Positions 8,160 through 17,509 of a DNA stretch of 64,000 nt are shown here, piece after piece. The notes under the pieces are model-generated. The model had not been told where the DNA came from and searched no databases. It saw nothing but the letters and a program-made list of their open reading frames with translations. Position numbers and translations under genes: made by a program. Origin of the DNA: Psychrobacillus sp. BL-248-WT-3 (lineage in GTDB: Bacteria > Bacillota > Bacilli > Bacillales_A > Planococcaceae); contig NZ_JABAFC010000020.1 in the NCBI RefSeq assembly GCF_012843435.1, positions 1-64,000 of the forward strand. Direction: 5' to 3'. Each line of letters starts with the position of its first letter. The first letter of the stretch is position 1.

Positions 8160-8357
8160 TTATTTTTGAAAACCGCTCATTTGTCCTTGAGCTTGAGCTA
8201 CTAAACGCTTAGTAATTTCTCCGCCAACGGATCCGTTAGCACGCGCTGTAGATTCTCCTCCAAGTTGTACTCCAAATTCTTGAGCGATTTCATATTTCAT
8301 TTGGTCAAGAGCTTGTTTAACACCTGGTACAAGTAGTTTGTTGTTGTTGTTTGACAT
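8160..8357 (-). CDS. Alpha/beta-type small acid-soluble spore protein
   Basis: 65 residues. Family hallmarks are present: an Asn-rich start ([12 protein letters not shown]), the germination-protease site AQEFGV near residue 28, and the conserved C-terminal block [12 protein letters not shown]. These proteins coat forespore DNA, protect it from UV and heat, and are degraded at germination. The ATG at 8357 follows GGAGGTG; a GTG three codons upstream lies inside that ribosome site and is rejected. A sigma-G-like promoter lies upstream and a terminator follows. The gene is monocistronic. Confidence 0.96.
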   Translation of the reverse strand: MSNNNNKLLVPGVKQALDQMKYEIAQEFGVQLGGESTARANGSVGGEITKRLVAQAQGQMSGFQK

Positions 8358-8379
8358 TTCTCTCACCTCCTTGTGAGAT

Positions 8380-8408
8380 TATATTGTGCCAAATCTTTTG
8401 ATATATAC
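8380..8408 (-). promoter_or_regulatory. Candidate sigma-G promoter of the SASP gene
   Basis: On the minus strand GTATA (8404-8408) is followed after 17 bases by CAATATA (8380-8386). This fits the sigma-G pattern (GHATR, 17-18 bases, CATNNTA) with one mismatch in the -10 box. Forespore expression is expected for a SASP gene. Confidence 0.45.
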
Positions 8409-8605
8409 AAGAAATAAAATTTTAGACAAAAAACTTTTTCAAACCTTTTAACTGCATTGTTCTAATGATTATGGTTATCCTTTATATCAAAACTAAAATT
8501 TTAAATGCAATATTTTAGGGATCCTTAAACTTTAGCTCGTTAATATTCACCTATTTCCTACTTCTTACATAATCTGAAGGGAAAGCTTAAAGGAGTGAAT
8601 ATTTA

Positions 8606-8908
8606 TTGATTAAAGTGCACCCAGTTGACATCGATGGAAACACATTTATAGCTGTTTCAGTTGAGCTTCCAAAAACGACTTTGCTAACCGTTTCCAATGA
8701 CAAAGGTTACATTATGTGTGGAGCATTAGATGTTGGCTTGCTCAATGAAAAGTTAAAAGATAGGAACATAATTGCAGGCAGAGCTGTAGGAGTAAAAACA
8801 ATTGAACAGCTTATAAATGCTCCGCTGGAATCAGTTACTTTAGAGGCAGAGAAATTAGGTATTGAGACTGGAATGATTGGAAGAGAAGCATTACTAAGAA
8901 TGCTTTAA
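8606..8908 (+). CDS. yunC: YunC family protein (DUF1805)
   Basis: 100 residues, full length for the family. Recognised by the central motif GYIMCGALDVGLLN and by IIAGRAVGVKTIEQLI followed by a short C-terminal helix. YunC is a small cytoplasmic protein of unknown function. The start is TTG at 8606 behind AGGAGTG. The gene is alone, with a hairpin terminator about 95 bp downstream. Confidence 0.88.
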   Translation: MIKVHPVDIDGNTFIAVSVELPKTTLLTVSNDKGYIMCGALDVGLLNEKLKDRNIIAGRAVGVKTIEQLINAPLESVTLEAEKLGIETGMIGREALLRML

Positions 8909-9003
8909 AGCTGCCCTTCCAGCAAAAAGTAAAAGCCATATATTAAACTTCTCCTTAATTTCAGCACTCTTTAGGACATCATATCTAATACATGTACTTG
9001 TAA

Positions 9004-9037
9004 GAGGATGACCGTGTTTTTATGATCATCCTCCTTT
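9004..9037 (+). terminator. Terminator after yunC
   Basis: Arms GAGGATGA (9004-9011) and TCATCCTC (9026-9033) with a 14-base loop, followed by CTTTT. Confidence 0.7.
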
Positions 9038-9135
9038 TAGTTAGTATGTAGTTAAATTATATAAGTATTTATTTTTCCAGGTTTTTGATAAAAGGAAAAC
9101 ATCGATAACAAATAATCATAATTCCATAAGCGCTA

Positions 9136-9705
9136 TTATTCATTCCAAGTTTCTACATGCTCAATAGGAACCTCAGCTGCCTTTACCCTCCACCTGATGC
9201 TTGATGCTACATCTAATACATGAGTGTTCTCTTTAATCGTAAACTTTTCTCCATTATTAAAGTAAAAGCTGTAATAAGGAAGTTCCTCAGATTTTTCGTC
9301 TACCATATAATAGGAAACCTTATTTAACTCTTCCCACTGATAAATTTCTTTTTCTGTTGAAAACATTTTTCTATAAGAAATTTGGTCCTCATTAAGTGAA
9401 ATATATGACAAGGAAGCATAATAAAACGTTACCACGCTTAAAGCAAAAGCAATTAATGCAGTTGGAATAGAGATCTTCCAACTTTTTAATAATCCCAGAA
9501 GAACAAAGCACAAAGCAAACGTAAAAACACTTATCCCCAATACCCAATAATTAATAGATGGTACATAAGTAAGCCACGAGTTTCTATCATAATAGATAGT
9601 ATCGGCTACAATATTTGGCATTAATAAAATATAAATTGGTGAAAATAAAACCACGCATGCAGCAATTACTAAAAAAATATGTTTTATATTATATTCTCTT
9701 CTCAT
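9136..9705 (-). CDS. Membrane protein with C-terminal PH-like domain
   Basis: 189 residues. Three hydrophobic helices lie near residues 10-30, 52-73 and 78-98. They are followed by a soluble beta-rich domain (about 100-189) beginning YISLNEDQISYRKMFSTEKEIYQWEELNKV, typical in pattern of bacterial PH-like membrane proteins. The function is unknown. It is transcribed away from yunC. The call rests on topology and pattern only. Confidence 0.7.
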   Translation of the reverse strand: MRREYNIKHIFLVIAACVVLFSPIYILLMPNIVADTIYYDRNSWLTYVPSINYWVLGISVFTFALCFVLLGLLKSWKISIPTALIAFALSVVTFYYASLSYISLNEDQISYRKMFSTEKEIYQWEELNKVSYYMVDEKSEELPYYSFYFNNGEKFTIKENTHVLDVASSIRWRVKAAEVPIEHVETWNE

Positions 9706-9787
9706 ACCTATCCCCTTTGTTTACATAATTTTCTATTATTCTAATATTATCATATTTTACCGAATGTTATGAATATTTTTAAAAACA

Positions 9788-9821
9788 AAAAAGTCAGCGA
9801 GGATATCTCACTGACTTTTTG
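9788..9821 (-). terminator. Terminator of bpr (probably bidirectional)
   Basis: Arms AGTCAGCGAG (9792-9801) and CTCACTGACT (9807-9816), one mismatch, flanked by an A run on the left and a T run on the right. Confidence 0.85.
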
Positions 9822-9834
9822 TGTTAAATATTTC

Positions 9835-12800
9835 TTAGTTCTCTTCTGTTTCTTTTACAGGCTCTTCTAATTCAGCCGGTTTATCTACTGCTGGCTGTGA
9901 AGAGGTTGGAGCATCAACATTAATAAACAATTTACCTGCTGCTTTTTGACGTGTTTCATTTCCAAAGCCATCAATTGCTATTACTTCGATTACTGCTCCA
10001 TTTGCTACTGTATCTGCTGGCACTGTCCAATAACCAACATAATGGCCATTACCAGTTTCCATCATTGGTAATTCTGTAGCATTTTGTACATCTCCAACAT
10101 TTGTAAGTGGCATATGAATAACAAATGTAGGTTTTAAACCAGGCTCACTGTCAAATTCAATTTTAACACTACGGCCAGTTTTAAGATTTAAATCTGTTGC
10201 TGGTTTTAGGTTAGAGATTTCTGGAGCAATGGAGTCAGTAGTAACCTTAATTGTCTTAGTTTCTACATTTCCTGCTGCATCCTTCGCCTCTACAGTAATT
10301 TCATTTAATCCTTCTTCTAAAAGGATACGTTTAGAGAATTTGCCGTTAGTTACTGTTGCTGGTTGTCCATTTACATGAACATATTCCAAATTAGCATCTG
10401 CAATAGTACCTTCTACAGTAACACTTTCACGATTTGTTTTTTCTCCATCAACTGGTTTTGTAATAGTTAATTCAGGCTTTTGAGTGTCTAAAGTAACTGT
10501 TACTGGTGCAGACTCTCCAGTTTCACGACCATCTAAAGTAGATACAACTGTAAATTCATTTTCACCTTCAGTTAATACTGCATCAAGTGCGAATTTACCG
10601 TCATTACCAACCTCAGTAGATCCTACTACTTCACCATTTTGCTTCAACTCTATAGTTGTAGTTGGTGACGCAGATCCTTCTATTGTAATGTTTTCTTCGT
10701 TAGTCACTAAACCTTGTTCAGGTGAAGTGATAACTGGACCTACAACCTCGTAGCTTACACGAGCTCGGATCATATAGTTACCCTCAGCAGCAGGTGCAGG
10801 AGTCCATGCACCTGAAACTCCTTGGTAGCTTCTACCAGCATTTGGTCCATCTTCATCTGTAGCTAGACCTGGAGTGTTAGGGTTTGCAAATGTTTGGCGA
10901 TACACCATATGGAAGTCTCCATTTACAACGATGTTGTGTTCCGTTAAGTCAACAACCGTCCAATCACCATTACGTAATGCTGTTGCATTAACAGGACCAG
11001 CAATCATTTTCCCTGGTGCTCCATCAATACCACTTGCATCCCAAACTTCTACTGCGAATGCTGTTCCACCTGGTACTGGCCATTCTGTTGTCCAGAATTT
11101 AAATACTCCATCTGTTACAATTCCACTTTCCTTACCTTCAGGAAGTGACATTTTTACAGACCATGCATTTCCAGCTGCGTTAAATGCTCTTGCATTTTCT
11201 GCAGTTCCATCATCGTAACCAATTTCCCCACCTGGATAAGTGTAAAAAGGTTCTAAAGCGATATCTTTTGTAATTGGCTCACCGTCAATTGTTACAGAAA
11301 CTTCTTGACCATGGTAGCCACGAGCGATAACTTTTAACGTGTACTCTCCTACATATGCAGTAATCTCATAGTTACCATTTTCATCAGTAACGACTGGTGA
11401 GATATTTGCATCCTCTACTAGAAGAATAGTTGCTCCAGCAATTCCTTCTCCTGTAGAAGCATCTGTAATTGTACCGCTAATCGTATTTTGTTCAACTTCA
11501 TCTAAAGTAAAGTTTGCAGTTGCTGTTTCATCTGCTTCAATCACTACTGATTTTTCTTCAGACTCGAAACCATAAGCTTCTGCTTTTACTGTAAATGTAC
11601 CTGCAGCATGGGTCATTGAGTAAGAACCATCTGCTGGGTTTGTGTAAACAGAGCGATTTGTTTCAAGTACGCTAACTTGTGCACCAAGTGGTAGTAATGC
11701 AGGAGCATTTGTATCTTCCACTACTGGTGGCGCTGCCTTTACTTCAGGTAAAACAGGTTTAATTTTATTTGGATCTACTGCCGGTTTTTTCACGTCAATA
11801 TCTTTTTGATTGTTATTTCCTTTACCGCCTGTGATAGCTGAATTTCCATTGTTGCTATTTCCATTGTTATTACCTTTTCCTTTTGAAACAGTACCAGTTT
11901 GAGAAACATCCGTTAAAGCTACGTCATCAATATACCAACCGTCTCTTTGTACACTTCCATCAGAAAATGCATTAAATCCAAGATAGATACGTTGACCCGC
12001 ATATTCAGAAAGGTCTACCTCTACATCTCCCCATGCTGTAGATATTCCTGTAACCCTTAATAACTGTGTCCAGTTTACTTGGTCAGTAGAAACAACTATA
12101 TGTCCATAATCCCAAGCTGTACCAGATGAAGCTTGTTCAAAATTATGCCACTGCTTGAACTGAAGATATGAATTTCCTTCTGGCAAATCAATTGGAGGTG
12201 CCACAAGTGTTGCGTTCATATTATTTGCATACTGACCAGCTAGATTAGTAGCATATACCTTTTCTCCAGATGCTGCATTTCCAGGACCAGATGTTGGTAC
12301 GCCCCACTCCCAGCTGTTTTGGTTCCCAAAAGAGTACCATCCAGTTGGTTGTGCTTCAAAATCTTCTGAGTATCCTACAGTAACGCCAGGTTTTACTTCT
12401 ATTGTATACTCTTCACTTGTTACTTCGTTGTTACCAAAATCTGTTGCAGTCCAAGTGTATTTAAAGGAAGTGCCTGTGATTAGATCTCCAGGGACCACTA
12501 CTGTGTATACTCCAGACTTAAAATCACCAGATGAGCGCCCAGCTTCGATTTCTTGCCAAGCTCCGTTTTCATCTTGATATTTTAATACTACAGAAGAAAC
12601 ACTAATATCATCTGTAACATTTGCAGTTAAAGTTAAAGCCATACCTTCATATGTTTCAGAAGGAGCAGAGTGTTCAAGAACTGGCGCTTCATTATCCTCG
12701 CCCTCTTTAGTAACTTGTCCTTTTAAAGTACCAAGTCCAGTAAGAATAGAAGACACTGCAGCTTCAGCATCTACTAAACCATATCCATAGCCATGGTTTG

Positions 12801-14292
12801 GCACTGTTGTATATTGGGTATCTGTTAAAGGAATAGCTGTATTTAATAAAATCTCTTCCATTTGATCTACTGTAAGATTTGCATTTACCTGTCTAAGTAA
12901 TGCAGCAACACCAGATACAGCTGGTCCTGCCATAGAAGTTCCATTCCAACCACCTTCATATCCGCCACCAGGGATAGAAGATCGAATGTTGACTCCTGGA
13001 GCTGAAATGTCAGGTTTAATCTCAGCATATGGAGATGGACCGCGAAGAGAGAAACTTCCAACTATATTGTTAATATCCGTTGCGCCAGTTGCGAAAGACT
13101 CAGGATAGTTAGATGGTGCCGCTACTGAACCAGGCCCACCTGGGTTAGAAAAAGTAGTATTTCCTGCAGAGAATTCTGGGAATATTTCAGCAGCACGCCA
13201 GTTGATTACAACATCGCGGTACCACTCATCTAGTCCTGCTCCGCCACCCCATGAGTTGTTGACAACATCTGGAGCTAAATCTACTCGTGTATTTCCACTT
13301 GCATCAGTAGGAGCTAATATCCACTGTGCAGCTTCTAATAAATCAACGTCAGAACCACCGGAAGCTGTAAATGCTTTAACAGCAATAAATTTAGCACCTG
13401 GAGCAACACCAATTTGATTAGAACCGTTTGGCTCACTACCTACCATCGTTCCAGTTACGTGCGTTCCATGATCTTGATCATCGAAAGGTGTTGGACTTGC
13501 TGAAGAAGTCGCATCAAACCAGTTAAAGTCATGTGATACTTGACCTGTTGCTTTGTTGTACCCACGGTATTTTTCTTTAAGGGCTGGATGATCCCATTGA
13601 ACACCCGTATCAATACTTGCGACTACAGTACCAGATCCATCAATGCCCATTTCCCAGACTTGTGGTGCCTTAACTCGGTCGATATTCCATTCCACATTTG
13701 CAACCTCAGCTTTAGGTGCTACTGCGTCTTTAGTTTTAGTAACAAACAGCTGACGTGTTTCATTTGGAAGGATTTTTTCTACCTCAGGAAAGGTAGCAAT
13801 TTTTTCAGCAATTTCTTTTGTCGTTGTTACAGACATTCCATTTACGATATAATAAGATTCTAAATCACTAGCATTTCCTTTGGAAACTTCTTGTTCAAGA
13901 AACTCCATCACAGTTTCTTGTGATTCCATGGAAGTGGTTTTTAGTTCTGACACAACTGCTGACCTCTGAATCAGCTTTGTGTTATGAGCTGAAAGATTTT
14001 TCGACTCGGCATTTTTTCTAGCCTCTGAAGCTACTTTTGCCGAGTCAGCCTTTTCTTTGAACTTTATCAAGAAAGTAACCTTTTCATCTTCTTTAAAGTC
14101 TTCTAGTAATCTACTGCTCATTTTATCCTTGACAGAAATACTGTTCGGACTTGAATCTCGCAATGACTGGTGCAATTTGCTGTTCGCTTCTGCACTAACT
14201 ACATTGGGAGCGATCAGTGAAAATGTCATAAGTAAAGTTGCTGCGATACTGACGGCCTTGTTTCGTTTAGTTCGTCTACTGCTCCTACTCAA
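9835..14292 (-). CDS. bpr: Bacillopeptidase F, secreted S8 serine protease
   Basis: 1485 residues; B. subtilis Bpr has about 1433. In order: signal peptide (1-34); I9-type propeptide (about 55-185) with VVNGM-like and FPEVEKILPNETRQLF blocks; subtilisin domain with catalytic Asp near 228 (ASIDTGV), His near 275 (DHGTHVTGT), oxyanion Asn near 378 (SAGN) and Ser near 453 (NGTSMAGP); an Ig-like domain; a MAM-like module around 640-795; a Gly/Asn-rich linker; carboxypeptidase-regulatory-type repeats (about 880-1040); a further beta module; and two or more bacterial Ig-like repeats (about 1200-1380). It is an extracellular protein-degrading enzyme. There is no LPXTG anchor. The start is TTG behind GAGGAGG. 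All catalytic residues are intact. Confidence 0.96.
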   Translation of the reverse strand: MSRSSRRTKRNKAVSIAATLLMTFSLIAPNVVSAEANSKLHQSLRDSSPNSISVKDKMSSRLLEDFKEDEKVTFLIKFKEKADSAKVASEARKNAESKNLSAHNTKLIQRSAVVSELKTTSMESQETVMEFLEQEVSKGNASDLESYYIVNGMSVTTTKEIAEKIATFPEVEKILPNETRQLFVTKTKDAVAPKAEVANVEWNIDRVKAPQVWEMGIDGSGTVVASIDTGVQWDHPALKEKYRGYNKATGQVSHDFNWFDATSSASPTPFDDQDHGTHVTGTMVGSEPNGSNQIGVAPGAKFIAVKAFTASGGSDVDLLEAAQWILAPTDASGNTRVDLAPDVVNNSWGGGAGLDEWYRDVVINWRAAEIFPEFSAGNTTFSNPGGPGSVAAPSNYPESFATGATDINNIVGSFSLRGPSPYAEIKPDISAPGVNIRSSIPGGGYEGGWNGTSMAGPAVSGVAALLRQVNANLTVDQMEEILLNTAIPLTDTQYTTVPNHGYGYGLVDAEAAVSSILTGLGTLKGQVTKEGEDNEAPVLEHSAPSETYEGMALTLTANVTDDISVSSVVLKYQDENGAWQEIEAGRSSGDFKSGVYTVVVPGDLITGTSFKYTWTATDFGNNEVTSEEYTIEVKPGVTVGYSEDFEAQPTGWYSFGNQNSWEWGVPTSGPGNAASGEKVYATNLAGQYANNMNATLVAPPIDLPEGNSYLQFKQWHNFEQASSGTAWDYGHIVVSTDQVNWTQLLRVTGISTAWGDVEVDLSEYAGQRIYLGFNAFSDGSVQRDGWYIDDVALTDVSQTGTVSKGKGNNNGNSNNGNSAITGGKGNNNQKDIDVKKPAVDPNKIKPVLPEVKAAPPVVEDTNAPALLPLGAQVSVLETNRSVYTNPADGSYSMTHAAGTFTVKAEAYGFESEEKSVVIEADETATANFTLDEVEQNTISGTITDASTGEGIAGATILLVEDANISPVVTDENGNYEITAYVGEYTLKVIARGYHGQEVSVTIDGEPITKDIALEPFYTYPGGEIGYDDGTAENARAFNAAGNAWSVKMSLPEGKESGIVTDGVFKFWTTEWPVPGGTAFAVEVWDASGIDGAPGKMIAGPVNATALRNGDWTVVDLTEHNIVVNGDFHMVYRQTFANPNTPGLATDEDGPNAGRSYQGVSGAWTPAPAAEGNYMIRARVSYEVVGPVITSPEQGLVTNEENITIEGSASPTTTIELKQNGEVVGSTEVGNDGKFALDAVLTEGENEFTVVSTLDGRETGESAPVTVTLDTQKPELTITKPVDGEKTNRESVTVEGTIADANLEYVHVNGQPATVTNGKFSKRILLEEGLNEITVEAKDAAGNVETKTIKVTTDSIAPEISNLKPATDLNLKTGRSVKIEFDSEPGLKPTFVIHMPLTNVGDVQNATELPMMETGNGHYVGYWTVPADTVANGAVIEVIAIDGFGNETRQKAAGKLFINVDAPTSSQPAVDKPAELEEPVKETEEN

Positions 14293-14954
14293 CTTTCATT
14301 CCTCCTCTGATTTTAGCTGGATCTTTTACTCCTACTAATCTAGGTTCTTTACCACATAGGAAACACAAAAACACCCTTTCCCCCTTTCCTAATTGTAAGT
14401 TTAGGTAAACAGATTCCATGGTGTCTGAACAAAAGCTCTTGATGTATTTACAACTATATACTATAATCCAAAGGATTTTTGTCGAATTTTGACGCTAACT
14501 AGTTCAAATATTCCAATTTGATTGTATACGCCTACTTTACGCTTATTTTTTGTAGGTATTTAGATCTTTTCGGGAGAGACAAAATTTTAAAAATAATTCT
14601 TAAACCCTTTATTCTCAAAGGACAAGGTTATTTTAAAATTTTAGTAAGAATTAGTTTATTCTGAAAAATGAATAAATTAACCTAAATAGAGATCTTTTTT
14701 ATTGCTTAATCACTCCATTTAATACCTTCTAGGTATATATACTTTTCATTATTAAATTAAAAAAGGGCATATATGAAAGGTTTCTTATGCGTTTTAATTA
14801 TTTACAACGATTATTAAGAACCATTTTTTAATCATTACTTAATACCCAACACAAATTAATGTTTAACTATTTTTCTAAACAACTCTTTTTGCGTGAATAG
14901 TGCCTTTTAAACATTTCCACTATTTTGCAGAGAATCCGACATTTTAAAAAAACA
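14293..14954. other. Long AT-rich intergenic region upstream of bpr
   Basis: About 660 bp without a credible gene. It must hold the bpr promoter near 14300-14500. No operator or RNA was recognised with confidence. Confidence 0.55.
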
Positions 14955-14987
14955 CAAAAAAGGAAGCAAATGGAGTTATTTGCTTCC
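14955..14987 (-). terminator. Terminator of the yqjF-like gene
   Basis: Perfect 10-bp arms GGAAGCAAAT and ATTTGCTTCC with a 6-base loop. On the minus strand it is followed by TTTTTT. Confidence 0.9.
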
Positions 14988-15003
14988 TTACACATTATTC
15001 CTT

Positions 15004-15759
15004 CTAGGGATTTACAAGTGACCATATACGGACCTTCTTCCTCTTAGAAAAATGAAGAATAGGTGTATTGTTTTCTACAAAAATAGATTGATGAGATAAC
15101 ATTGTATTCAAATTAAAATTTGCTTCAGCTTTTTGCAATTGCCATGGCTCATGCAAAATGTCACACCGTTTGACTTCTTCACTTCCATTTACCGTGTATA
15201 GACAATAGCGTTCAGCCATCCATTCGTCAAATGAACCTTTTTGTGGATAATAAGGATCTGAAATTGGCTTATAGCTACAATTTAAAAGAGCTCCACTATC
15301 ATCTAATCTTTTACTATCATAATTTACAAATTCCTCTTTATAACTGACATTCATATCAGCTACTACGTAAGGCAAATGATATAAGGTTCTTGCTCCACTC
15401 ACCGCCAGTAAATTGGTGGTATCCATGCTTATGAAATACACACCTGGCTTACCATCTACTGAGACGTACGTTCTTACATTAAGTTCAGGAAAAGCTGATA
15501 TTCCAGGAATCGGGGGTACTGCCTTCATCCTGCTTTTGGTAATTTGGAAAGGAACAATGCCAATCCATCCGACATCATCAAAAGAATCAATTGTTAAGGC
15601 CTCTGGGACTAAGCTTCGTAGTTTATCCATTTTAATCGGGTAGTGTGCAAATAAGAGATCGTTCCAAGTTTGTTGCATTACCCAGGGCAGGCTTGGAAGC
15701 GGCCACTGACGGTGACTGTCATCCCAACCACCTTCTTCTATTTTTGAGTGATATTTCAT
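15004..15759 (-). CDS. yqjF: YqjF family protein (DUF2071)
   Basis: 251 residues, full length. It shows the DUF2071/YqjF pattern: PWVMQQTWNDLLFAHYPI at the N-terminus, LVPEALTIDSFDDVGWIGIVPF, and the central NVRTYVSVDGKPGVYFIS stretch. It is cytoplasmic; the family belongs to an acetoacetate-decarboxylase-like fold group and the biochemical role is unknown. The ribosome site GAGGTG precedes the ATG. The gene is monocistronic, with a terminator on each side. Confidence 0.88.
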   Translation of the reverse strand: MKYHSKIEEGGWDDSHRQWPLPSLPWVMQQTWNDLLFAHYPIKMDKLRSLVPEALTIDSFDDVGWIGIVPFQITKSRMKAVPPIPGISAFPELNVRTYVSVDGKPGVYFISMDTTNLLAVSGARTLYHLPYVVADMNVSYKEEFVNYDSKRLDDSGALLNCSYKPISDPYYPQKGSFDEWMAERYCLYTVNGSEEVKRCDILHEPWQLQKAEANFNLNTMLSHQSIFVENNTPILHFSKRKKVRIWSLVNP

Positions 15760-15896
15760 ACTTTTATCACCTCATTAACATTTATTATTCTGTATAAGTA
15801 CCCTGCTGAGTTTAAATTATTCGTGAGTTAGGGTATCGATTTATTTAATACCTAATTACTCCAATCAATATACTTATCTTGTTTAATTTTTAATAT

Positions 15897-15998
15897 AAAA
15901 AAAGCCCCACTTCTTCAACAGTGGGGCCCGATTTTTTATATAAAATCGGATGAGAAAGACGAAGGGAGATCTTCTTCAGCTATCAACTGTTTCTCATA
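15897..15998 (-). ncRNA. Candidate structured RNA with intrinsic terminator
   Basis: Read on the minus strand, TGAGAAA (15990-15996) and TTTCTCA (15951-15957) close a domain containing two small hairpins and an exposed CUCCC loop. A perfect hairpin CCGATTTT/AAAATCGG (15928-15949) follows, then a textbook terminator GCCCCACT/AGTGGGGC (15904-15927) and seven Ts. It lies between the yocH-like stop and the yqjF-like start. It may be an independent small RNA, the yocH 3' end, or a leader of yqjF. No known RNA family was recognised. Confidence 0.4.
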
Positions 15999-16181
15999 CC
16001 AATATTATACCCATTATGAGCATTTTTATTTACTAGTAATTAATTACATTTAGTAATTAATATGGAATAAAAGGGTTTGAAATTACTTTATGTGTAATTA
16101 TTATCCTTTGAATAACAAATACCTACCTATAATATTCCTCTTTTAACCAATAAAATAATATTTTTGTTTATCTTTAAAACT

Positions 16182-16910
16182 TTAGTCAAGTATTTTAACT
16201 TTCACCGATTGACGACCCCAGTTAATCGCATCATTATAAGAAGGCATGTAAACATCTATCTTATTTCCTTTTATTGCGCCTCCAATATCTCCAGCAATGG
16301 CTTCCCCATAACCTTCAACCCAAACTTTGGAACCAAGAGGTATGACAGTAGGATCTACTGCAACCACTTTTTGATTGGGGTTCGCATTTAAGTCGATCCC
16401 CGTTGAAGTAATTCCTGAACAGCCTTCACAGGAAGCAGTGTATGCAGTAGCGGTTACGGTTAATTCTTTTACATCCGTTGATGCTGCTGGTTTACTAGGG
16501 GTTGAGCTATTAGCTGAACTCTGAGATGCACTCACTTGTGGCTGCACCTTATCTCCACTAACGACTAGCTTATCACCGGGGTGTATTAAGTCATCTATAA
16601 GTTGGTTACTTGTCATTAGTTCGGTAACGCTCATCCCATACATAACCGCAACACCATAGATAGTGTCTCCCGAAACAACTGTATAAGTTCCTGTAGATTC
16701 CTCTACCTGTAATTGTTGTGATGGGTATATAATTGTTGAATCTAAATCGTTCCATACTTGTATATTTTCTACACTGACATTATTCTCTTGTGAAATTGAC
16801 CAAAGAGTGTCACCTTTTTCTACCGTGTGAACACTTGATGCAGAAGCTTGTCCTGCTGTCCCTACTGATAGTGCCGCAATAGCAGTTAGTGCTACAATGT
16901 GTTTTTTCAT
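16182..16910 (-). CDS. yocH: YocH-like cell-wall protein, two LysM domains plus 3D domain
   Basis: 242 residues. Signal peptide (about 1-25, ending ASA); LysM 1 (about 27-70, HTVEKGDTLWSIS); LysM 2 (about 75-120, YTVVSGDTIYGVA); a Ser/Pro linker; and a C-terminal 3D domain (about 150-242) with the three-Asp pattern VDPTVIPLG, AGDIGG and KIDVYM. It is secreted and binds peptidoglycan through LysM; 3D domains resemble MltA-type lytic enzymes. In B. subtilis yocH belongs to the WalRK regulon. I saw no convincing WalR direct repeat here, but a perfect 14-bp palindrome lies about 40 bp upstream of the start. Confidence 0.92.
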   Translation of the reverse strand: MKKHIVALTAIAALSVGTAGQASASSVHTVEKGDTLWSISQENNVSVENIQVWNDLDSTIIYPSQQLQVEESTGTYTVVSGDTIYGVAVMYGMSVTELMTSNQLIDDLIHPGDKLVVSGDKVQPQVSASQSSANSSTPSKPAASTDVKELTVTATAYTASCEGCSGITSTGIDLNANPNQKVVAVDPTVIPLGSKVWVEGYGEAIAGDIGGAIKGNKIDVYMPSYNDAINWGRQSVKVKILD

Positions 16911-16946
16911 AAAATGAATTTCCTCCTTTTCACTAACGACCCCTAG

Positions 16947-16960
16947 CTTAACATGTTAAG
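16947..16960. promoter_or_regulatory. Perfect 14-bp palindrome upstream of yocH-like gene
   Basis: CTTAACATGTTAAG equals its own reverse complement and lies 37 bp before the yocH-like start codon. It is a candidate operator. Confidence 0.4.
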
Positions 16961-17132
16961 ATGACAAAGGTATTTCAGGATAGTGTTAGGGAGATAATAA
17001 ATTTATGACAGAAAAAAACTGCATGTTACAAATGACTACTCGCTGAAATCTTTCTAAAAATTTTAATTGTTCCTTCATATTCATTTGCTGTCGATGACAT
17101 ATTTCCCCTTTATTGCTTTTCTTTATCTAACA

Positions 17133-17345
17133 CAAAAAACACCCTTACCATCTCTGGTAAGAGTGTCTATATATCTTGCTATAAAATTCTTATTAGGAAG
17201 CCGCCTTTGCCGTATCTTATATGAAAGTTTTAAACCACCACTCCTCAAAGTGGGTGTTCGCAGATACCTTCTTTGCATGTCTTCATTGTCTAAAAGAGAA
17301 TGAAGCTTGTCATTCCGGCTCTATATAAAACTCCCTGTTACAGCA
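17133..17345 (-). ncRNA. Candidate structured ncRNA or leader ending in a terminator
   Basis: About 210 bp with no gene. On the minus strand: GCTGTAA at the 5' end can pair with TTATAGC near the 3' end; GAGCCG pairs with CGGCTT; CTTCATT with AATGAAG; GTATCT with AGATAC, enclosing a CACCCACT/AGTGGTG hairpin and then GGTTTAAAACTTTC. A strong terminator closes it: ACACTCTTACC/GGTAAGGGTGT (17139-17166) plus TTTTTT. The long rod with a central unpaired region is reminiscent of 6S RNA. A leader for the yocH-like gene 220 bp downstream is the alternative. Confidence 0.45.
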
Positions 17346-17509
17346 TAAAGGTTAAAACTTAATATTCATACGCACAATGCAGCTTGTATTCATATATTAA
17401 ACCTTTTGTACTCATATTTCAAGTGAAATTAATTCTTATCTTACCAATTAATAGACAACATTTATGTATAATAGATGTACAAGTTGCAATCAGTAAGGAT
17501 GTGAGTAAG

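Noticed and set aside
10484-11218. Open frames opposite bpr
   Set aside because: Antisense shadows created by the codon use of the long bpr gene; no ribosome sites.
16030-16065. Direct repeat TAGTAATTAAT, two copies
   Set aside because: Short, pure A/T and in AT-rich DNA; likely chance.
17133-17345. ydaO-type cyclic-di-AMP riboswitch, suggested by the cell-wall gene downstream
   Set aside because: The conserved ydaO core blocks, such as the GGGGGAACC and GGGGUGAAUC types, are not present.
17384-17509. 42-codon N-terminal extension of the membrane protease
   Set aside because: No ribosome site; a TATAAT and the real ribosome site lie inside it.
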